A DNA stretch of 64,000 bases from CAIWHR01 sp963809965 (GTDB taxonomy: Bacteria > Pseudomonadota > Gammaproteobacteria > Burkholderiales > Casimicrobiaceae): contig CAWELU010000001.1 of assembly GCA_963809965.1 (NCBI GenBank), positions 1 to 64,000 of the forward strand. Direction: 5' to 3'. The position numbers and the translations under genes are program-made. Below the pieces are notes generated by a model. That model was not told the DNA's origin, did not search any database, and was given only the letters and a program-made list of their open reading frames with translations. Below, one piece after another: positions 1 through 9,660 of the stretch (within the stretch, counting starts at the first letter, position 1; every line of letters starts with the position of its first letter).

Positions 1-913
1 CCGCGCGCGTGTTCACAAACACCGAATAGAGCGACGTCGTGCCGCAGATGAAGAGGCGATTGAGCTTGGGCCCGCCGAAGCACACGTTCGCGACGGCTTC
101 CGGAATCAGGATCTTGCCGAGGAGCGATCCATCGCTCGCGTGGCAGTGAACGCCGTCGCCCGCGGACAGCCACAGGTTGCCGTGGACATCGACGCGGAAG
201 CCGTCGTAGACGCCGACCGGGCACGTCGCGAACACCTCGCCTCCGGCGATTGAGCGACCGTCGGCGGAGACCTTGAACCGCCGCACATGGTGCGGGCCGT
301 CCGCCTTGTGCGTGAGGCCGGTGTCGACGATGTACAGGAGCGATTCGTCCGGTGAAAACGCGAGCCCGTTCGGCTGCACGAAATCCCATGCGACGACCGT
401 GACGCGGCCGTCGGCAGGATCGATCCGATAGACGTTGCAGGCGCCGATCTCGCTCTTTGCTGCGTCGCCCTCGTAGTCCGAGTCGATGCCATAGCTGGGA
501 TCGGTGAACCATACGCTGCCGTCGCTCTTCACCACCACGTCGTTGGGAGAATTGAAGCGCTTTCCGTCGTGGCGGTCCGCGAGCACCGTGCGGCTGCCGT
601 CGAACTCGGTGCGCGACACGCACCGGCTGCGGTGCTCGCAGGAGACGAGCCGTCCCTCGTGGTCGACGGTGTGGCCGTTGCTGTTAAGCGCCGGCTGGCG
701 AAACACCGAGACGGAGCCATCGGTCTCGTCCCAGCGCAGCATCCGGTCGTTCGGGATGTCGGACCACACGAGATAGCGCCCGGCCGCGAACCACGCCGGT
801 CCCTCGGCCCAGCGGCAGCCCGTATAGAGCTTCTCGACATGGATGTAGGGCAGCGCGAGCTTGCGAAAGCGCGGATCGATGACTGCGAAGCTGGACGTGA
901 GTTCGATGGCCAT
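1..913 (-). CDS. SMP-30/gluconolactonase-like protein (3' end outside window)
   Basis: Reading leftward from the ATG at 911-913, one open frame begins MAIELTSSFAVIDPRF and runs off the window edge without a stop, giving about 304 residues. Phrases such as WAEGPAWF, FNSPNDVVV, WFTDPSYGI and FVQPNGLAFSPD are the beta-propeller signatures of the SMP-30/gluconolactonase/LRE family; the Asn and Asp in them normally coordinate the catalytic metal. The family hydrolyses sugar lactones. It is the last visible gene of the sugar importer operon, 19 bp after the upstream permease stop, so it may open the lactone of the imported sugar. The substrate is inferred only from context. Confidence 0.85.
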   Translation of the reverse strand, partial: MAIELTSSFAVIDPRFRKLALPYIHVEKLYTGCRWAEGPAWFAAGRYLVWSDIPNDRMLRWDETDGSVSVFRQPALNSNGHTVDHEGRLVSCEHRSRCVSRTEFDGSRTVLADRHDGKRFNSPNDVVVKSDGSVWFTDPSYGIDSDYEGDAAKSEIGACNVYRIDPADGRVTVVAWDFVQPNGLAFSPDESLLYIVDTGLTHKADGPHHVRRFKVSADGRSIAGGEVFATCPVGVYDGFRVDVHGNLWLSAGDGVHCHASDGSLLGKILIPEAVANVCFGGPKLNRLFICGTTSLYSVFVNTRA

Positions 914-932
914 GAGTCGTCCTTGGATCGGT

Positions 933-1940
933 TCACTCCGAATGCCGCCGGCCGCGACCGTAGATGAGCAGCATCGCGATGATCACGACACCGTAGATCA
1001 CGTGGCGCCCGAATTCCTCAATCTGCATCACCGACAGGATCGATTGCAGCAACGTGATCAGGATGACGCCGGCCACCGTGCCGAGATATGTGCCGCGGCC
1101 GCCGAGAATGGAAGTTCCACCGAGCACCACGGCGGCAATCGCCGGCAGCAGGTATGGGTCGCCCATTGCCTGCGCCGCCTTGCTCGCGTAGCCCGCGAGC
1201 AACACGCCGCCGAATGCGGACAGGCCGCCGGCGAGCGCAAAGGCCACCATCACGACGAGGCGAGTACGCGCGCCGGAGAGGTAAGCGGCGCGCTCGCGGT
1301 TGCCGATCGCGTAGACGATGCGGCCGAACGTCGTGCGGGTCAGCAGAAAGACGACGGCGATGCCGACCACGATCCATACCAGCAGCGCATTGGGAATCCC
1401 CAGCACGCTATGGCCGGTCGCAAGGAAGCGCATCGCGGGCGACGAGGCGTCCTGCGGCGAAAAGCCGCCGGTGTGCACGACCATCAGCCCTTGCGCCACC
1501 GCGTTCACCGCCAGGGTGACGACCATCGACGGGATGCGAAGAAACGCGACACCCGCCCCGCTCACGAGCCCCAGCGCGACGCCGCAGGCGACACCCACCG
1601 GAATGGCCAGGACGTCGCCGAGCGGTCCCCAGCCCGCAGCTGCGGTCGACATCATCCCGCCGACGGCGACGACCCAAGGCACCGACAAGTCGATCTGCCC
1701 TAGCAGGATCACGATCATCGTCCCCGTTGCGATGATGCCAAGGAAGGAAGCGACCTTGAGTTGCTGCAGCAGATACTCGGGCGACAGGAAGCTGCTCGAA
1801 TAGAGGCTCCCGACAAGCAGCACGAGCACGATGCACCCGAACGCCCACGTGATGGCCGGGTCGATGTGCTTCCGCAGCCTGGCGGCGCGGTGGCCGAACG
1901 TGTCGCTCATGCGGCTCGCGGGAGCGCGCGACTCATCCAT
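933..1940 (-). CDS. Sugar ABC transporter permease (RbsC type)
   Basis: A 335-residue integral membrane protein with about eight to ten hydrophobic segments. It resembles the ribose/branched-chain-type permease family (BPD_transp_2): GQIDLSVPWVVAVGGM near residue 85, the cytoplasmic loop AIGNRERAAYLSG, and VVLGGTSILGGRGTYLGT near the C-terminus. It should form the membrane channel together with the neighbouring permease. Its start overlaps the end of the upstream permease by 8 bp, which indicates translational coupling in one operon. Confidence 0.9.
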   Translation of the reverse strand: MDESRAPASRMSDTFGHRAARLRKHIDPAITWAFGCIVLVLLVGSLYSSSFLSPEYLLQQLKVASFLGIIATGTMIVILLGQIDLSVPWVVAVGGMMSTAAAGWGPLGDVLAIPVGVACGVALGLVSGAGVAFLRIPSMVVTLAVNAVAQGLMVVHTGGFSPQDASSPAMRFLATGHSVLGIPNALLVWIVVGIAVVFLLTRTTFGRIVYAIGNRERAAYLSGARTRLVVMVAFALAGGLSAFGGVLLAGYASKAAQAMGDPYLLPAIAAVVLGGTSILGGRGTYLGTVAGVILITLLQSILSVMQIEEFGRHVIYGVVIIAMLLIYGRGRRHSE

Positions 1941-2916
1941 ACAGGTCGAGCCGGTTGCGAATTCGAAGCAGTCGAGCCGTGCCGAGGCACACGGCAGCGA
2001 ACAGAACGAGACCCTGGAACAGCGGCTGCCAGAGCGGCTCCACGTTGAACACGAAGAGCAGGTCGCCGATGGTGCGAAACATGAGCGCGCCGAAGATCGC
2101 GCCGACCGCGCTCCCGGAGCCGCCGAACAGCGACACGCCGCCCAGCACGACCGACGCGATGGAATAGAGCGTGTAGGTGCCGCCGTTCGCGGCGGAGGCT
2201 TCGCCCGAGTAGGTGATGAATGTCAGGAACAACCCCGCCACCGACGCGAGGAAGCCCGACAGCGTATAGGCGACGAACTTGGCGCGCTGGACAGGGACGC
2301 CGGACATGTAGGCGGCGATCTCGGAGGATCCGACGGCGTAGGCCGCGCGACCGATCGCCGAGCGCCGGAAAGGCAGCCATACGACAAGTACCACTCCGAG
2401 GAGCAGCGCGAGGCTCGCCGGGATGCCGCCGGGCAACTGCCCGGTCAGCGCGTCGGCGAGCGAGGAATTGACGTCGCCGCCGGGCACGCGTCGCAGCGCG
2501 AGCGCGGCACCGTAATACACGGCACCGGTGGCGATGGTCGTGACGATCGGCTGCAGACGACCGTAGATCACGATAAGTCCGTTGATCGCGCCGCAAAGGC
2601 CGCCGACGAAGAGCACGCCCATCACGCCCAGTGCGGTCATCAGCGGCGAGCCGTCCACAATGGTCGAGGCGAGGCAATTGGCGAGCACCATCACCATGCC
2701 CACGGACAGGTCGATGCCCGCGGTCAGCACGACCAGCGTCTGCGCGATGGCGACGATCGCGAGGAGGACCCCCTTGTTGGCGGCGGTCGTCGCCACGTTG
2801 GCGTTGAGCCCGGCCGGGTGGTTCGTCGCGTAGATCGTGAACATCACGACAAAGGCCGCGAAGGCGAGCAGCGTCCCCTTGTGCTCGCGCAGCCGGTAGC
2901 GCCAATCGCCGCTCAT
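1933..2916 (-). CDS. Sugar ABC transporter permease (RbsC type), second subunit
   Basis: A 327-residue multi-pass membrane protein of the same family as its neighbour. Hallmarks are AGIDLSVGMVMVLANCLAS near residue 70, the loop AVGSSEIAAYMSG, and VVLGGVSLFGGSGSAVGAI. The ATG start at 2914-2916 overlaps the stop of the ATPase gene by 4 bp. Two different permease genes after one ATPase suggest a heterodimeric channel, as in several pentose, hexose and autoinducer importers. The exact sugar cannot be told from sequence. Confidence 0.9.
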   Translation of the reverse strand: MSGDWRYRLREHKGTLLAFAAFVVMFTIYATNHPAGLNANVATTAANKGVLLAIVAIAQTLVVLTAGIDLSVGMVMVLANCLASTIVDGSPLMTALGVMGVLFVGGLCGAINGLIVIYGRLQPIVTTIATGAVYYGAALALRRVPGGDVNSSLADALTGQLPGGIPASLALLLGVVLVVWLPFRRSAIGRAAYAVGSSEIAAYMSGVPVQRAKFVAYTLSGFLASVAGLFLTFITYSGEASAANGGTYTLYSIASVVLGGVSLFGGSGSAVGAIFGALMFRTIGDLLFVFNVEPLWQPLFQGLVLFAAVCLGTARLLRIRNRLDLYG

Positions 2917-4509
2917 GCTCGTACGGATTGCGGTGCGCCTCCGGGCCGCGGCTCGGACCCGATGTTCAAGGCGCTGCTGACCAGCGCGTGCTCGGAGATT
3001 TCGTCACCGACGAGCTCGCGCCTGATCGCGCCGTCGTACATCACCAGGACACGATCGCAACAGCCGACGAGCTCGTCGTAATCGGTCGAGTAGAAGAGGA
3101 TGGCCGCTCCTGCGCCGGCAAGCTCATGCAGAAGCGCGTAGATCTCCTGCTTGGTGCCGACGTCGATCCCGCGCGTCGGATCGTTGAGCAGCAGGATGCG
3201 CGGCTTCGTCATCAGCCACTTGCCGATGACCAGCTTCTGCTGGTTGCCACCGGATAAAGATCCCGCCGCCAGGTCCGTGCCGTCGGTGCGCACCGCAAGG
3301 AGCCGCACGATCCGATCCACGGCGTCGCGTTCGGCGGCTCGGTCGACGACGCCCCAGTGCGACAGCGTGTCGAGGGCGGCGAAGGAAAGGTTGTCGCGCA
3401 CGGACATCGGCAGCATCAGACCTTCGGTCTTGCGATCCTCGGGGATGAGCGCCATGCCAATGGTGCTGCGCTTTGCGACATCCGGGCCGGTGATGTCGAC
3501 CGGTCGACCGTCGATCAGCACCTCGCCCGTGGTCCCGCGCAGAACGCCGAAGAGCGCCAGCAAAAGCTCGCGCTGGCCCTGGCCGTCGAGGCCGCCGAGG
3601 CCGATGACTTCGCCAGCGCGCGAGCTTGAGCGAGACATCGCTCAAGCGCTCGGTCCAGCTCAAATGGCGCACCTCGAGCAGCGGCGACGCAGTGCCGGTC
3701 GCGCGTGGGACCCGCGCCGGAAACACGGCGTTGTACTCGCGGCCGATCATCAACTCGACGATTTCGTTGTCGGTCTTCGTCCCCGCGGCGAAGGTCGCAA
3801 CGCTGCGGCCGTTGCAAAAGACGGTGCATTCGTCGGCCAGCTCGGCAATTTCGTGCATCCGATGCGAAATGTAGACCAGAGCAAGACCGTCGGCGCGAAG
3901 CCGCCGCAATACGCCATAGATCTTGGTCACGTCAGCGGCGGTCAGGGCCGACGTGGCTTCGTCGAGAATCAGGATGCGCGGCTTGCGCGCGAGCGCCTTG
4001 GCGATCTCGACCATCTGCCGGCGCGACAGCGAAAGGTCCTTGACGAGTGCCAGCGGATGGATGTTATCGGCTCCGGCACGCGCGAGCGCCTCCTCGGCGA
4101 TGCGGCGTTGCGCCCGGCCATCGATCAGGCCGAAGCGGCGCGGCGGGTTGCTGATCGCGATATTGTCGGCGACGGAGAGGTCGGGGATGAGGGACAGCTC
4201 CTGAAAGATGCAGGCGATGCCGGCGGCGTTGGCCGCCGCCGGCGACGCGAACGCGACCGGCGCGCCATCGAGCAGCATCCGGCCCTCGTCGGGCGCCACC
4301 ACGCCCGCCATGATCTTGATAAGCGTCGACTTGCCGGCGCCGTTCTCGCCCAGTACCGCGTGGATGCGGCCAGCCTCGATCGCGAGGTTGGCGTCCTCGA
4401 GCGCGCGCACACCCCCGTAGCGCTTGGTCACGCCGCTCATTGCGAACAGGGGCATGGCCGAGCGCGGGGGCGCGGGGGTTTCGACCCCAGCCCCCGCGTC
4501 CGCGTTCAC
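2913..4509 (-). CDS. Sugar ABC transporter ATP-binding protein (two ABC domains, frameshifted at ~3613)
   Basis: The first ABC domain carries Walker A GENGAGKST, LSLSRRQMVEIAKAL in the signature region and ILDEATSAL. The second carries LSGGNQQKLVIGKWL and LLNDPTRGIDVGT. This tandem layout with a degenerate first site is typical of RbsA/XylG-type proteins of about 500 residues. The frame breaks near 3613: the first part ends ...LKLAR in one frame and resumes GEVIGLGGLDGQGQRE in another, which one surplus base explains. A GTG at 4507-4509 overlaps the binding-protein stop; an ATG at 4455 (MPLFAM) is an alternative start. The shift is probably a sequence error because all motifs are intact. Confidence 0.8.
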
Positions 4510-5627
4510 TTCACGTTCGCTTCGGTTTGCCCCATGATTTCCTGCGCGGTGAAGTTGATGCCGCAGGTCGGGAACGAGTTGCCGACGAAGAAGTTATCGC
4601 TCTGCGCGGGGTAGTAGTCCGTCCCCTCCTTCATGTTCGGGTACTCGGCGCGCGCCAGAGGAAGCTTCACCGACTGCGGCACCACCTTCCCTTCAAGCGC
4701 CGCGATCGCCGTCTTGATCGCCACGGCCACCTGGGCCGGCCCCGTCCCGGCCGAGGCGCACTTCAAGCCCTGCGCCCCGTACTTGCCGCAGAACTTGCGG
4801 AAGCCGTTCTCGGTCTCGCCGCCAAAGGGCACGAACGGATGCTTCGCGTCGATCATCGCCTGCACCACACCCGTGTCGCCGCCTTGCGCGGTGATCGCGT
4901 CAAACTTCTTGTGCACGGCGATCGCGTCGGCGGTCACCTTCTGCGCGGTCGGGTCGTCCCACTTGCCGACCACCTCGACCGTGTCCCACTTCTTGCCCGA
5001 TGCCTTGAACACTTCCTGGATGCCCTCGTGCCGATCGCGGTCGACCGAGGTGCCGGACACGCCCCGCACCTCGAGCACCTTGCCGCCGTTCGGCACGTTC
5101 TTCACGAGCCACTCGGCCCAATACTTGCCGAGCCCCTTCTGGTCGACGTTGACGTTGATCGCCTCCTCGGTGTCGAGGATGTTATCGAACGCGACCAGCA
5201 CGACGCCCGCGTCATTGGCGCGCTTGATGACCGGCTTGAAGGCTGCCGGATTCTGCGCGTTCACGACGATCGCGTCGTAGCCGGAGTCGATGAAGTTGTT
5301 GATCGCGGCGATTTGCGCGGCGACGTCTTCACCAGTGGAGACGACCTTGAACTCCTTGAGCTTCGCCGCCACTTCGGGTTGCGCAGCATACGCCTTCGCC
5401 GTCTTGATCATCTGGATGCGCCACGTGTTCGCGATGTAGCCGTTCGCGAGCGCGATGCGGTACGGGCCTTTCTTGGCCGGATACTGGAACAGCTTGGTAT
5501 TGCCGGCCCACGGCGCGAAGCATTGCGGATCGGAGTTGGGCAGCGTCACGACCTTGGGTGGTGCCGCGGTCGCGATTCCGGCGGCGAGCAAAGCGGTCGC
5601 TGCGGTGGCGCAGGTACGGTAGACCAT
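4506..5627 (-). CDS. Sugar ABC transporter substrate-binding protein
   Basis: A 373-residue periplasmic protein with an N-terminal signal peptide (MVYRTCATAATALLAAGIATA) and the periplasmic binding protein 4 / LacI-like fold: IALANGYIANTWRIQM early, GYDAIVVNAQNP, VVLVAFDN and GTGPAQVAVAIKTAIAALEG. It delivers the sugar to the two permeases. A strong Shine-Dalgarno (GAGGAGG) precedes the ATG at 5625-5627. It is the first gene of the leftward operon, so the promoter should lie in 5628-5857. Confidence 0.88.
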   Translation of the reverse strand: MVYRTCATAATALLAAGIATAAPPKVVTLPNSDPQCFAPWAGNTKLFQYPAKKGPYRIALANGYIANTWRIQMIKTAKAYAAQPEVAAKLKEFKVVSTGEDVAAQIAAINNFIDSGYDAIVVNAQNPAAFKPVIKRANDAGVVLVAFDNILDTEEAINVNVDQKGLGKYWAEWLVKNVPNGGKVLEVRGVSGTSVDRDRHEGIQEVFKASGKKWDTVEVVGKWDDPTAQKVTADAIAVHKKFDAITAQGGDTGVVQAMIDAKHPFVPFGGETENGFRKFCGKYGAQGLKCASAGTGPAQVAVAIKTAIAALEGKVVPQSVKLPLARAEYPNMKEGTDYYPAQSDNFFVGNSFPTCGINFTAQEIMGQTEANVK

Positions 5628-5857
5628 CAGAGCCTCCTCGTTGGATTCGGAATTGCGAGGCCACCGGTGCAGCCGGCAGCAAATACAAATGGCGTCTTGT
5701 TAAAGAATCGCAGGCCCGACGCCCGAGCAGAATCGCGTGAGGATACATTTGCTCTTGGAAACATACAAATTGTGGGCACCGGAGGATGGCAAATTCAACT
5801 GCACGAGCCCGCGCCGGGGCGTTGAGCTAGGAGCCCCCGTAGACCCACCCGGAAGAC
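5628..5857. promoter_or_regulatory. Upstream region of the sugar importer with repeated ATACAAAT
   Basis: This 230-bp gene-free stretch precedes the binding-protein gene. It is visibly AT-richer than its surroundings. The octamer ATACAAAT occurs at 5683-5690 and again 80 bp away at 5763-5770, with a related ATACATTTG between them near 5744. Such spaced repeats could be operator half-sites for a sugar-responsive repressor or activator, but no regulator gene is in view and no clear -35/-10 pair could be fixed. Confidence 0.3.
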
Positions 5858-6623
5858 ATGAGGAAGCTTCGCTGGCCGGATCCGTTCTTGGGAAGTTTGA
5901 TGCTGGACGAGGTTACGCTGGATGTTATCGATGCCATCAAATCCGCGAAGCTCAAGGCGGCTTGCAAGCCGACGGTCAACCGCTACCTGGCATTGGTCAG
6001 AGCCATCTCCTTCGTTCACGAGACGATTGGGAGTAAAGCTGTTCAAGGAAGGCTCGGGACGCGAACGGTCGATAACCGTGGCACAAGCGGAAACACTTGT
6101 CAGTGAGTTACCCGCGCATCAACGGGACGTGGTTGTGTTCGCGTTGGCCACGGGATTACGACAGTCCAATGTACTGGGATTGGAGTGGTCGCACGCGGAA
6201 TTGGCGGCGGGGCACGCCTGGGTCGGCGCAGGTCAATCCAAGAACGGCAAGCCAATTGCTGTACCGCTGAATGCCACGGCGCTGGAGGTGTTGCGACGGC
6301 AGCTTGGCAAACGTCGCGAGCGGGTGTTTACCTATGCCGGGAAACCGCTTGGGCATGCCAACACGCTGCCCTGGAGAAAGGCCCTGAAACGTGCCGGCAT
6401 CGAAAATTTCCGCTGGCGCGACTTGAGGCACGCCTGGGCCTCATGGCATCGCCAATCAGGTACGCCGACGCATGAGCTGTAGCGGCTCGGCGGCTGGCGG
6501 TCTTCGGTAATGGTCGAACGCTACGCACATCTGGCGCCAGACCATCTCGCAAAAGCGGCAGGCAGGCTCGACTCGCTGATCGATGGTTACGATTTGGCTA
6601 CGCCAGAAAAGGCAGAGGGCTAG
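5858..6623 (+). pseudogene. Decayed phage-type tyrosine recombinase (integrase)
   Basis: Translated pieces in two frames join to the catalytic half of a phage-type integrase: LDEVTLDVIDAIKSAKLKAA, then ALATGLRQSNVLGLEW (catalytic Arg), FRWRDLRHAWASWH (HxxR box) and MVERYAHLAPDH (nucleophilic Tyr). The N-terminal arm domain is missing, the frame changes near 6035, and a TAG at 6479-6481 interrupts the ...THEL/RLGGW... region; the last frame ends at 6621-6623. It cannot make a normal enzyme. It sits directly beside a tRNA-Lys gene, a common integration target, so it is likely the remnant of an excised or eroded island. It lacks the features of an integron IntI. Confidence 0.85.
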
Positions 6624-6646
6624 CGATTAGGCTAACCCTCTGTTTT
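6614..6646 (+). terminator. Intrinsic terminator hairpin after the integrase remnant
   Basis: AGAGGG then TAGC pairs with GCTA then CCCTCT (one bulged base on each side) around a six-base loop, followed by TGTTTT. The stem lies at the end of the integrase remnant and just 3' of the leftward tRNA-Lys(CTT), so it could stop transcription from the integrase side. The hairpin is seen directly; its function is inferred. Confidence 0.6.
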
Positions 6647-6648
6647 GT

Positions 6649-6724
6649 TGGTAGGCCGTGTAGGGATCGAACCTACGACCAACGGATTAAGAGTCCGCTG
6701 CTCTACCAGCTGAGCTAACGGCCC
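6649..6724 (-). tRNA. tRNA-Lys (anticodon CTT)
   Basis: Read on the minus strand, a 76-nt cloverleaf begins GGGCCGTTAGCTCAGCTGG and ends with an encoded CCA. The anticodon loop reads CTCTTAA within GGACTCTTAATCC, giving CTT (lysine). The T-arm GGTTCGATCC is intact. The 5' side of the acceptor arm pairs with ACGGCCT through one terminal G-U. Confidence 0.95.
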
Positions 6725-6803
6725 GACCTTCGATCATTCTGCCGCAATTCTCCCGGCGTTGGGAAGCCGCCGCGCAGCAGGCGCGCCCAGCGTGGCCCGA
6801 AGT

Positions 6804-6879
6804 TGGTAGGCCGTGCTGGAATCGAACCAGCGACCAACGGATTAAAAGTCCGCTGCTCTACCAGCTGAGCTAACGGCCC
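6804..6879 (-). tRNA. tRNA-Lys (anticodon TTT)
   Basis: A second 76-nt lysine tRNA with encoded CCA, almost identical to its neighbour 80 bp away but with anticodon TTT (CTTTTAA loop). D-arm, T-arm and acceptor stem are all intact. The two genes are probably co-transcribed leftward. Confidence 0.95.
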
Positions 6880-6967
6880 GCCGAAAGGCTCGGCATTATA
6901 GCCGAGTCGCGTGGGCCGCGTCATTCGCTCGCGCGACCGAATCACGTGCGCGCGCCGACGCGCACGG

Positions 6968-7405
6968 TCAGTGCTGGTCGCGCGTCAGAAACGGCGGCAG
7001 CGAGGCGAACTCGATGCCCTCGTCCCGCAACGCGTCGGCCTCCTCCTTCGATGCCTGGCCGCGGATCGCGCGCGCAGGAACTTCTTCGTAGTGGATCTTG
7101 CGCGCCTCTTCCGGAAATCGACGGCCGACGTTCTCGGTCTTGCGCACGATTTCGCGCAGCTTCCGGATGAGCTCGTCGGGAAGGCCTGCAACGGAGTCGC
7201 TCGGCGCTTCCTCCTCGGTGCGCGGCGCATCGACCGTCGCGCTGCCGACGTGCACCTTCGCCGACGGAATCCGTACGACATTCGCATCGTCGCAGACCGG
7301 GCAGCGGACCAGCACCGCTTTCGCCTGACGCTCGAAATCGTCGGCCGACGCGAACCAGCCCTCGAAACGGTGGCCGTGCGCGCACGTGAGATCGAAGACG
7401 ATCAT
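6968..7405 (-). CDS. DUF1178 family protein
   Basis: A 145-residue soluble protein starting MIVFDLTCAHGHRFEGWF, with a zinc-ribbon-like CAHGHRF...CPVCDDANVVRIPSAKV segment. This matches the DUF1178 family, widespread in proteobacteria with no established function. The ATG at 7403-7405 was chosen because the family begins with M-I-x-[FY]-x-L. It lies immediately after the YeeE/YedE-like gene on the same strand and may be co-transcribed with it. Confidence 0.85.
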   Translation of the reverse strand: MIVFDLTCAHGHRFEGWFASADDFERQAKAVLVRCPVCDDANVVRIPSAKVHVGSATVDAPRTEEEAPSDSVAGLPDELIRKLREIVRKTENVGRRFPEEARKIHYEEVPARAIRGQASKEEADALRDEGIEFASLPPFLTRDQH

Positions 7406-7415
7406 GGCCGGTCCA

Positions 7416-8541
7416 TCATGTCCGGTGCGCTCGAGCCGCCACATCTGGTACTTGATTCGCGGCGACGCACCCCGCGATGATGGCGCCGAAAGCCAGGAAG
7501 GACCCCAGCGCGAGCGTCGACACACCGGTGAGCCCCTGCCCGATCGTGCAGCCGAGCGCGGTGACGCCACCGAAGCCCATCAGAATGCCGCCGACAACGT
7601 GGTTGACCAGGTCCTCGGTCGTCGTGAAGCCTTCCCAGCGGAACGTCCCCGTGGCAAGCGCCATGGCCGCGGATCCCACCAGCATGCCCAGCACGCCGGC
7701 GATGCCGAACGTCACCACCCGCGACTGGTCGGTCCACAGGATGAGGAGCTCCAGCAGGTAGGCGAGCGGCGCCGTGAAGCTGAACGATTCGGCGCGGCCC
7801 GAGTTGGTGGCGACGAATTTTTCCTCGAGCGTGGCGGGATCCTCGGCAAGGTAGCCGATATGTCCCGACACGTACCAGCCACCGACGATCACGGCGCCGA
7901 TGAGGACGCCGCCGATCGACCATTTCCCGCGTCGCGCGAAACTCGCGACTGGCGAGCACCCACGCCGCAAGCGCGGCCGCGATCGCGAACGGCAGCCACA
8001 GCTTCACCCCCGCTCCGACGCCCAAGGCGGCGAGAAGCGACGGGATGTCGGAGGTCTTCGTGCCCAGCGGCGCCAGGTCGAAGCGAACGGGATCGAGCGC
8101 CACGGTCCGCCATAGCGCGAAGAGGCCCTTCAGCGTCATGTACGCGGAGACCGCAAAGAACGCGAAGCACGATCAGCGACTTGAGATTGCCTCCGCCGAT
8201 GCGGATCAGCGTCTTGCTGCCGCAGCCCGAACCCAGCGTCATCCCGAACCCGAACAGGAAGCCGCCGACCACCAGCGACAGCCAGCCGATGCGGGCTTCC
8301 CGTATAGAGGGACTTCGACAGGTCCACCATCCCGGCGATCTGCAGCGCGGCGGCGCCGGCGATCGCGACCGCGATCGCGAGCAGCCACATCCGCATCCGG
8401 CGCCAGTCGCCGAAATTCACGACGTCGCTGATCGCGCCCATGGTGCAGAAATTGACACGCGTCGCCGACCGCGCCGAACACGCAGGCCAGCGCGAAAGCG
8501 AGACCGGGGACGAGGATCGCCAGCCGGGAAGCGTCGTCCAT
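7416..8541 (-). CDS. YeeE/YedE family sulfur-compound transporter (several frameshifts)
   Basis: Stitching three frames gives a polytopic membrane protein of about 370 residues beginning MDDASRLAILVPGLAFALAC. Family motifs are present: CNFCTMGAISDVVNFGDW, FLFGFGMTLGSGCGSKTLIR and GGVTALGCTIGQGLTG. The conserved GCG and GC cysteines are the thiosulfate/sulfur relay residues of the TsuA-like family. Breaks near 8452, 8305 and 8152 are each explained by one extra base; a further one lies near 7455, so the true C-terminus is uncertain. The motifs are undamaged, so sequence error is more likely than gene decay. Confidence 0.75.
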
Positions 8542-8709
8542 CGGCAAATTATGGCATGCACCACTGCCGGCGGCACCCGTGGCATGCCTGGCGCCGGACA
8601 GCCGAATCATCGCCGTTAACCCCGTTTCGCCGGGAGGGCCGTTTGCAGTGACATACGCGGCTGAAGACGTGATGAGCCGCAACGAGCACACGAGATACGG
8701 AGGCCCGAC

Positions 8710-9605
8710 ATGTCGGCGAACGCGCGCAAGCGAAAGCAGCAGTCCACTCATCGAGGCAATCGTCGAGAGCAAGGCGCGCTTGTTGCAGGGGTGCTCGCCG
8801 CGGCGTTGGTCCTTGCTTCGCCGCCCGCAATGGCGATCGGCAGCCACGTGGGCACGCTCGACGTCGTAAGCCGTGCAGACGGCGGCGTGCTGGCCGTCTA
8901 TCCGAAGGACGGCCGTCACTGGGTCGTCGGCACGCCGGGCCACGAGTACACGATCCGCGTCTGCAACACGACGGGCGGCCGGGTCCTCGCGGTGCATCAG
9001 CGTCGACGGCGTCAACGTGGTCACCGGCGATACCGCATCGCCCGCGCAGTCGGGCTACGTGCTGGAGCGCGCGCGAATGCGCCGACATCGACGGCTGGCG
9101 CAAGAGCCTTTCGCGCACGGCCGCGTTCTACTTCACCGAGTTGCCCGACTCGTATGCGGCGCGGACCGGACGTCCCGACAACGTCGGCGTCATCGGTGTC
9201 GCGTTCTTCCGCGAGAAGCCGCAAGCCAATCGCCTCGCGCCCGCCCGCGGGGAAGATCGCTGCGAGGGCGCGGCGACGAACTGCCCTCGCGGCAGGAATC
9301 GGCGTCCGGGGCCGACGCCCGTGCCGAGCGCGGAAGCGGCGGCGCCGGCCGACAATGCCGCTGGCGCGGCGCCGGCGCCCCTCTCGAAGCTCGGCACCGG
9401 CCACGGCCGCAGCGAGGACGTCGCACGCGCAGGTGACGCGCTTCGACGCGCGAGCGCGCGACGCCGGCCGAGACGATCGCGATCCATTACGACCGGCGCG
9501 AGAACCTGGTCGCGATGGGCATCCTGCCGCCGCCGACGATCGCGCGGACGCCGAATCCGTTTCCCGGCTGGCGCCGCGGTTCGTTCCCGATCCGCCGCTC
9601 GCTGA
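8710..9605 (+). CDS. Secreted conserved hypothetical protein (several frameshifts)
   Basis: It starts MSANARKRKQQSTHRGNR, followed by a hydrophobic signal segment ending near ASPPAMA. Collinear blocks occur in changing frames: GSHVGTLDVVSRADGGVLAV, YTIRVCNTTGGRVLAV, ISVDGVNVVTGDTASPAQSG, ECADIDGWRKSLSRTAAFYF, AARTGRPDNVGVIGVAFF, then AETIAIHYDRRENLVAMGIL. Breaks near 8992 and 9076 are single surplus bases; others lie near 9435-9470 and 9575. I recognise this as a conserved betaproteobacterial exported protein of unknown function, often next to an ECF sigma gene as here. The true 3' end is unclear (between 9605 and about 9690). Confidence 0.6.
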
Positions 9606-9660
9606 CCTTGCGCCGCGAGCATTGCCCCGCGTCGCGCGGCCGCTCGCATACTCGCGGGCG

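Noticed and set aside
1831..3081. Long plus-strand frame rich in His, Arg, Asp and Glu opposite the sugar permeases
   Set aside because: It is antisense to two well-supported permease genes and has the composition of a high-GC shadow frame.
5858..6623. The recombinase remnant as an integron integrase
   Set aside because: It shows phage-type integrase motifs, lies 11 kb from the first attC-like site, and has no IntI-specific insert that I can see.
6715..6945. A 76-residue minus-strand reading frame over the tRNA-Lys(TTT) gene (LAQLVEQRTFNPLVAGSIPA)
   Set aside because: This is a well-known false protein translated from a tRNA gene; the cloverleaf explains the sequence.
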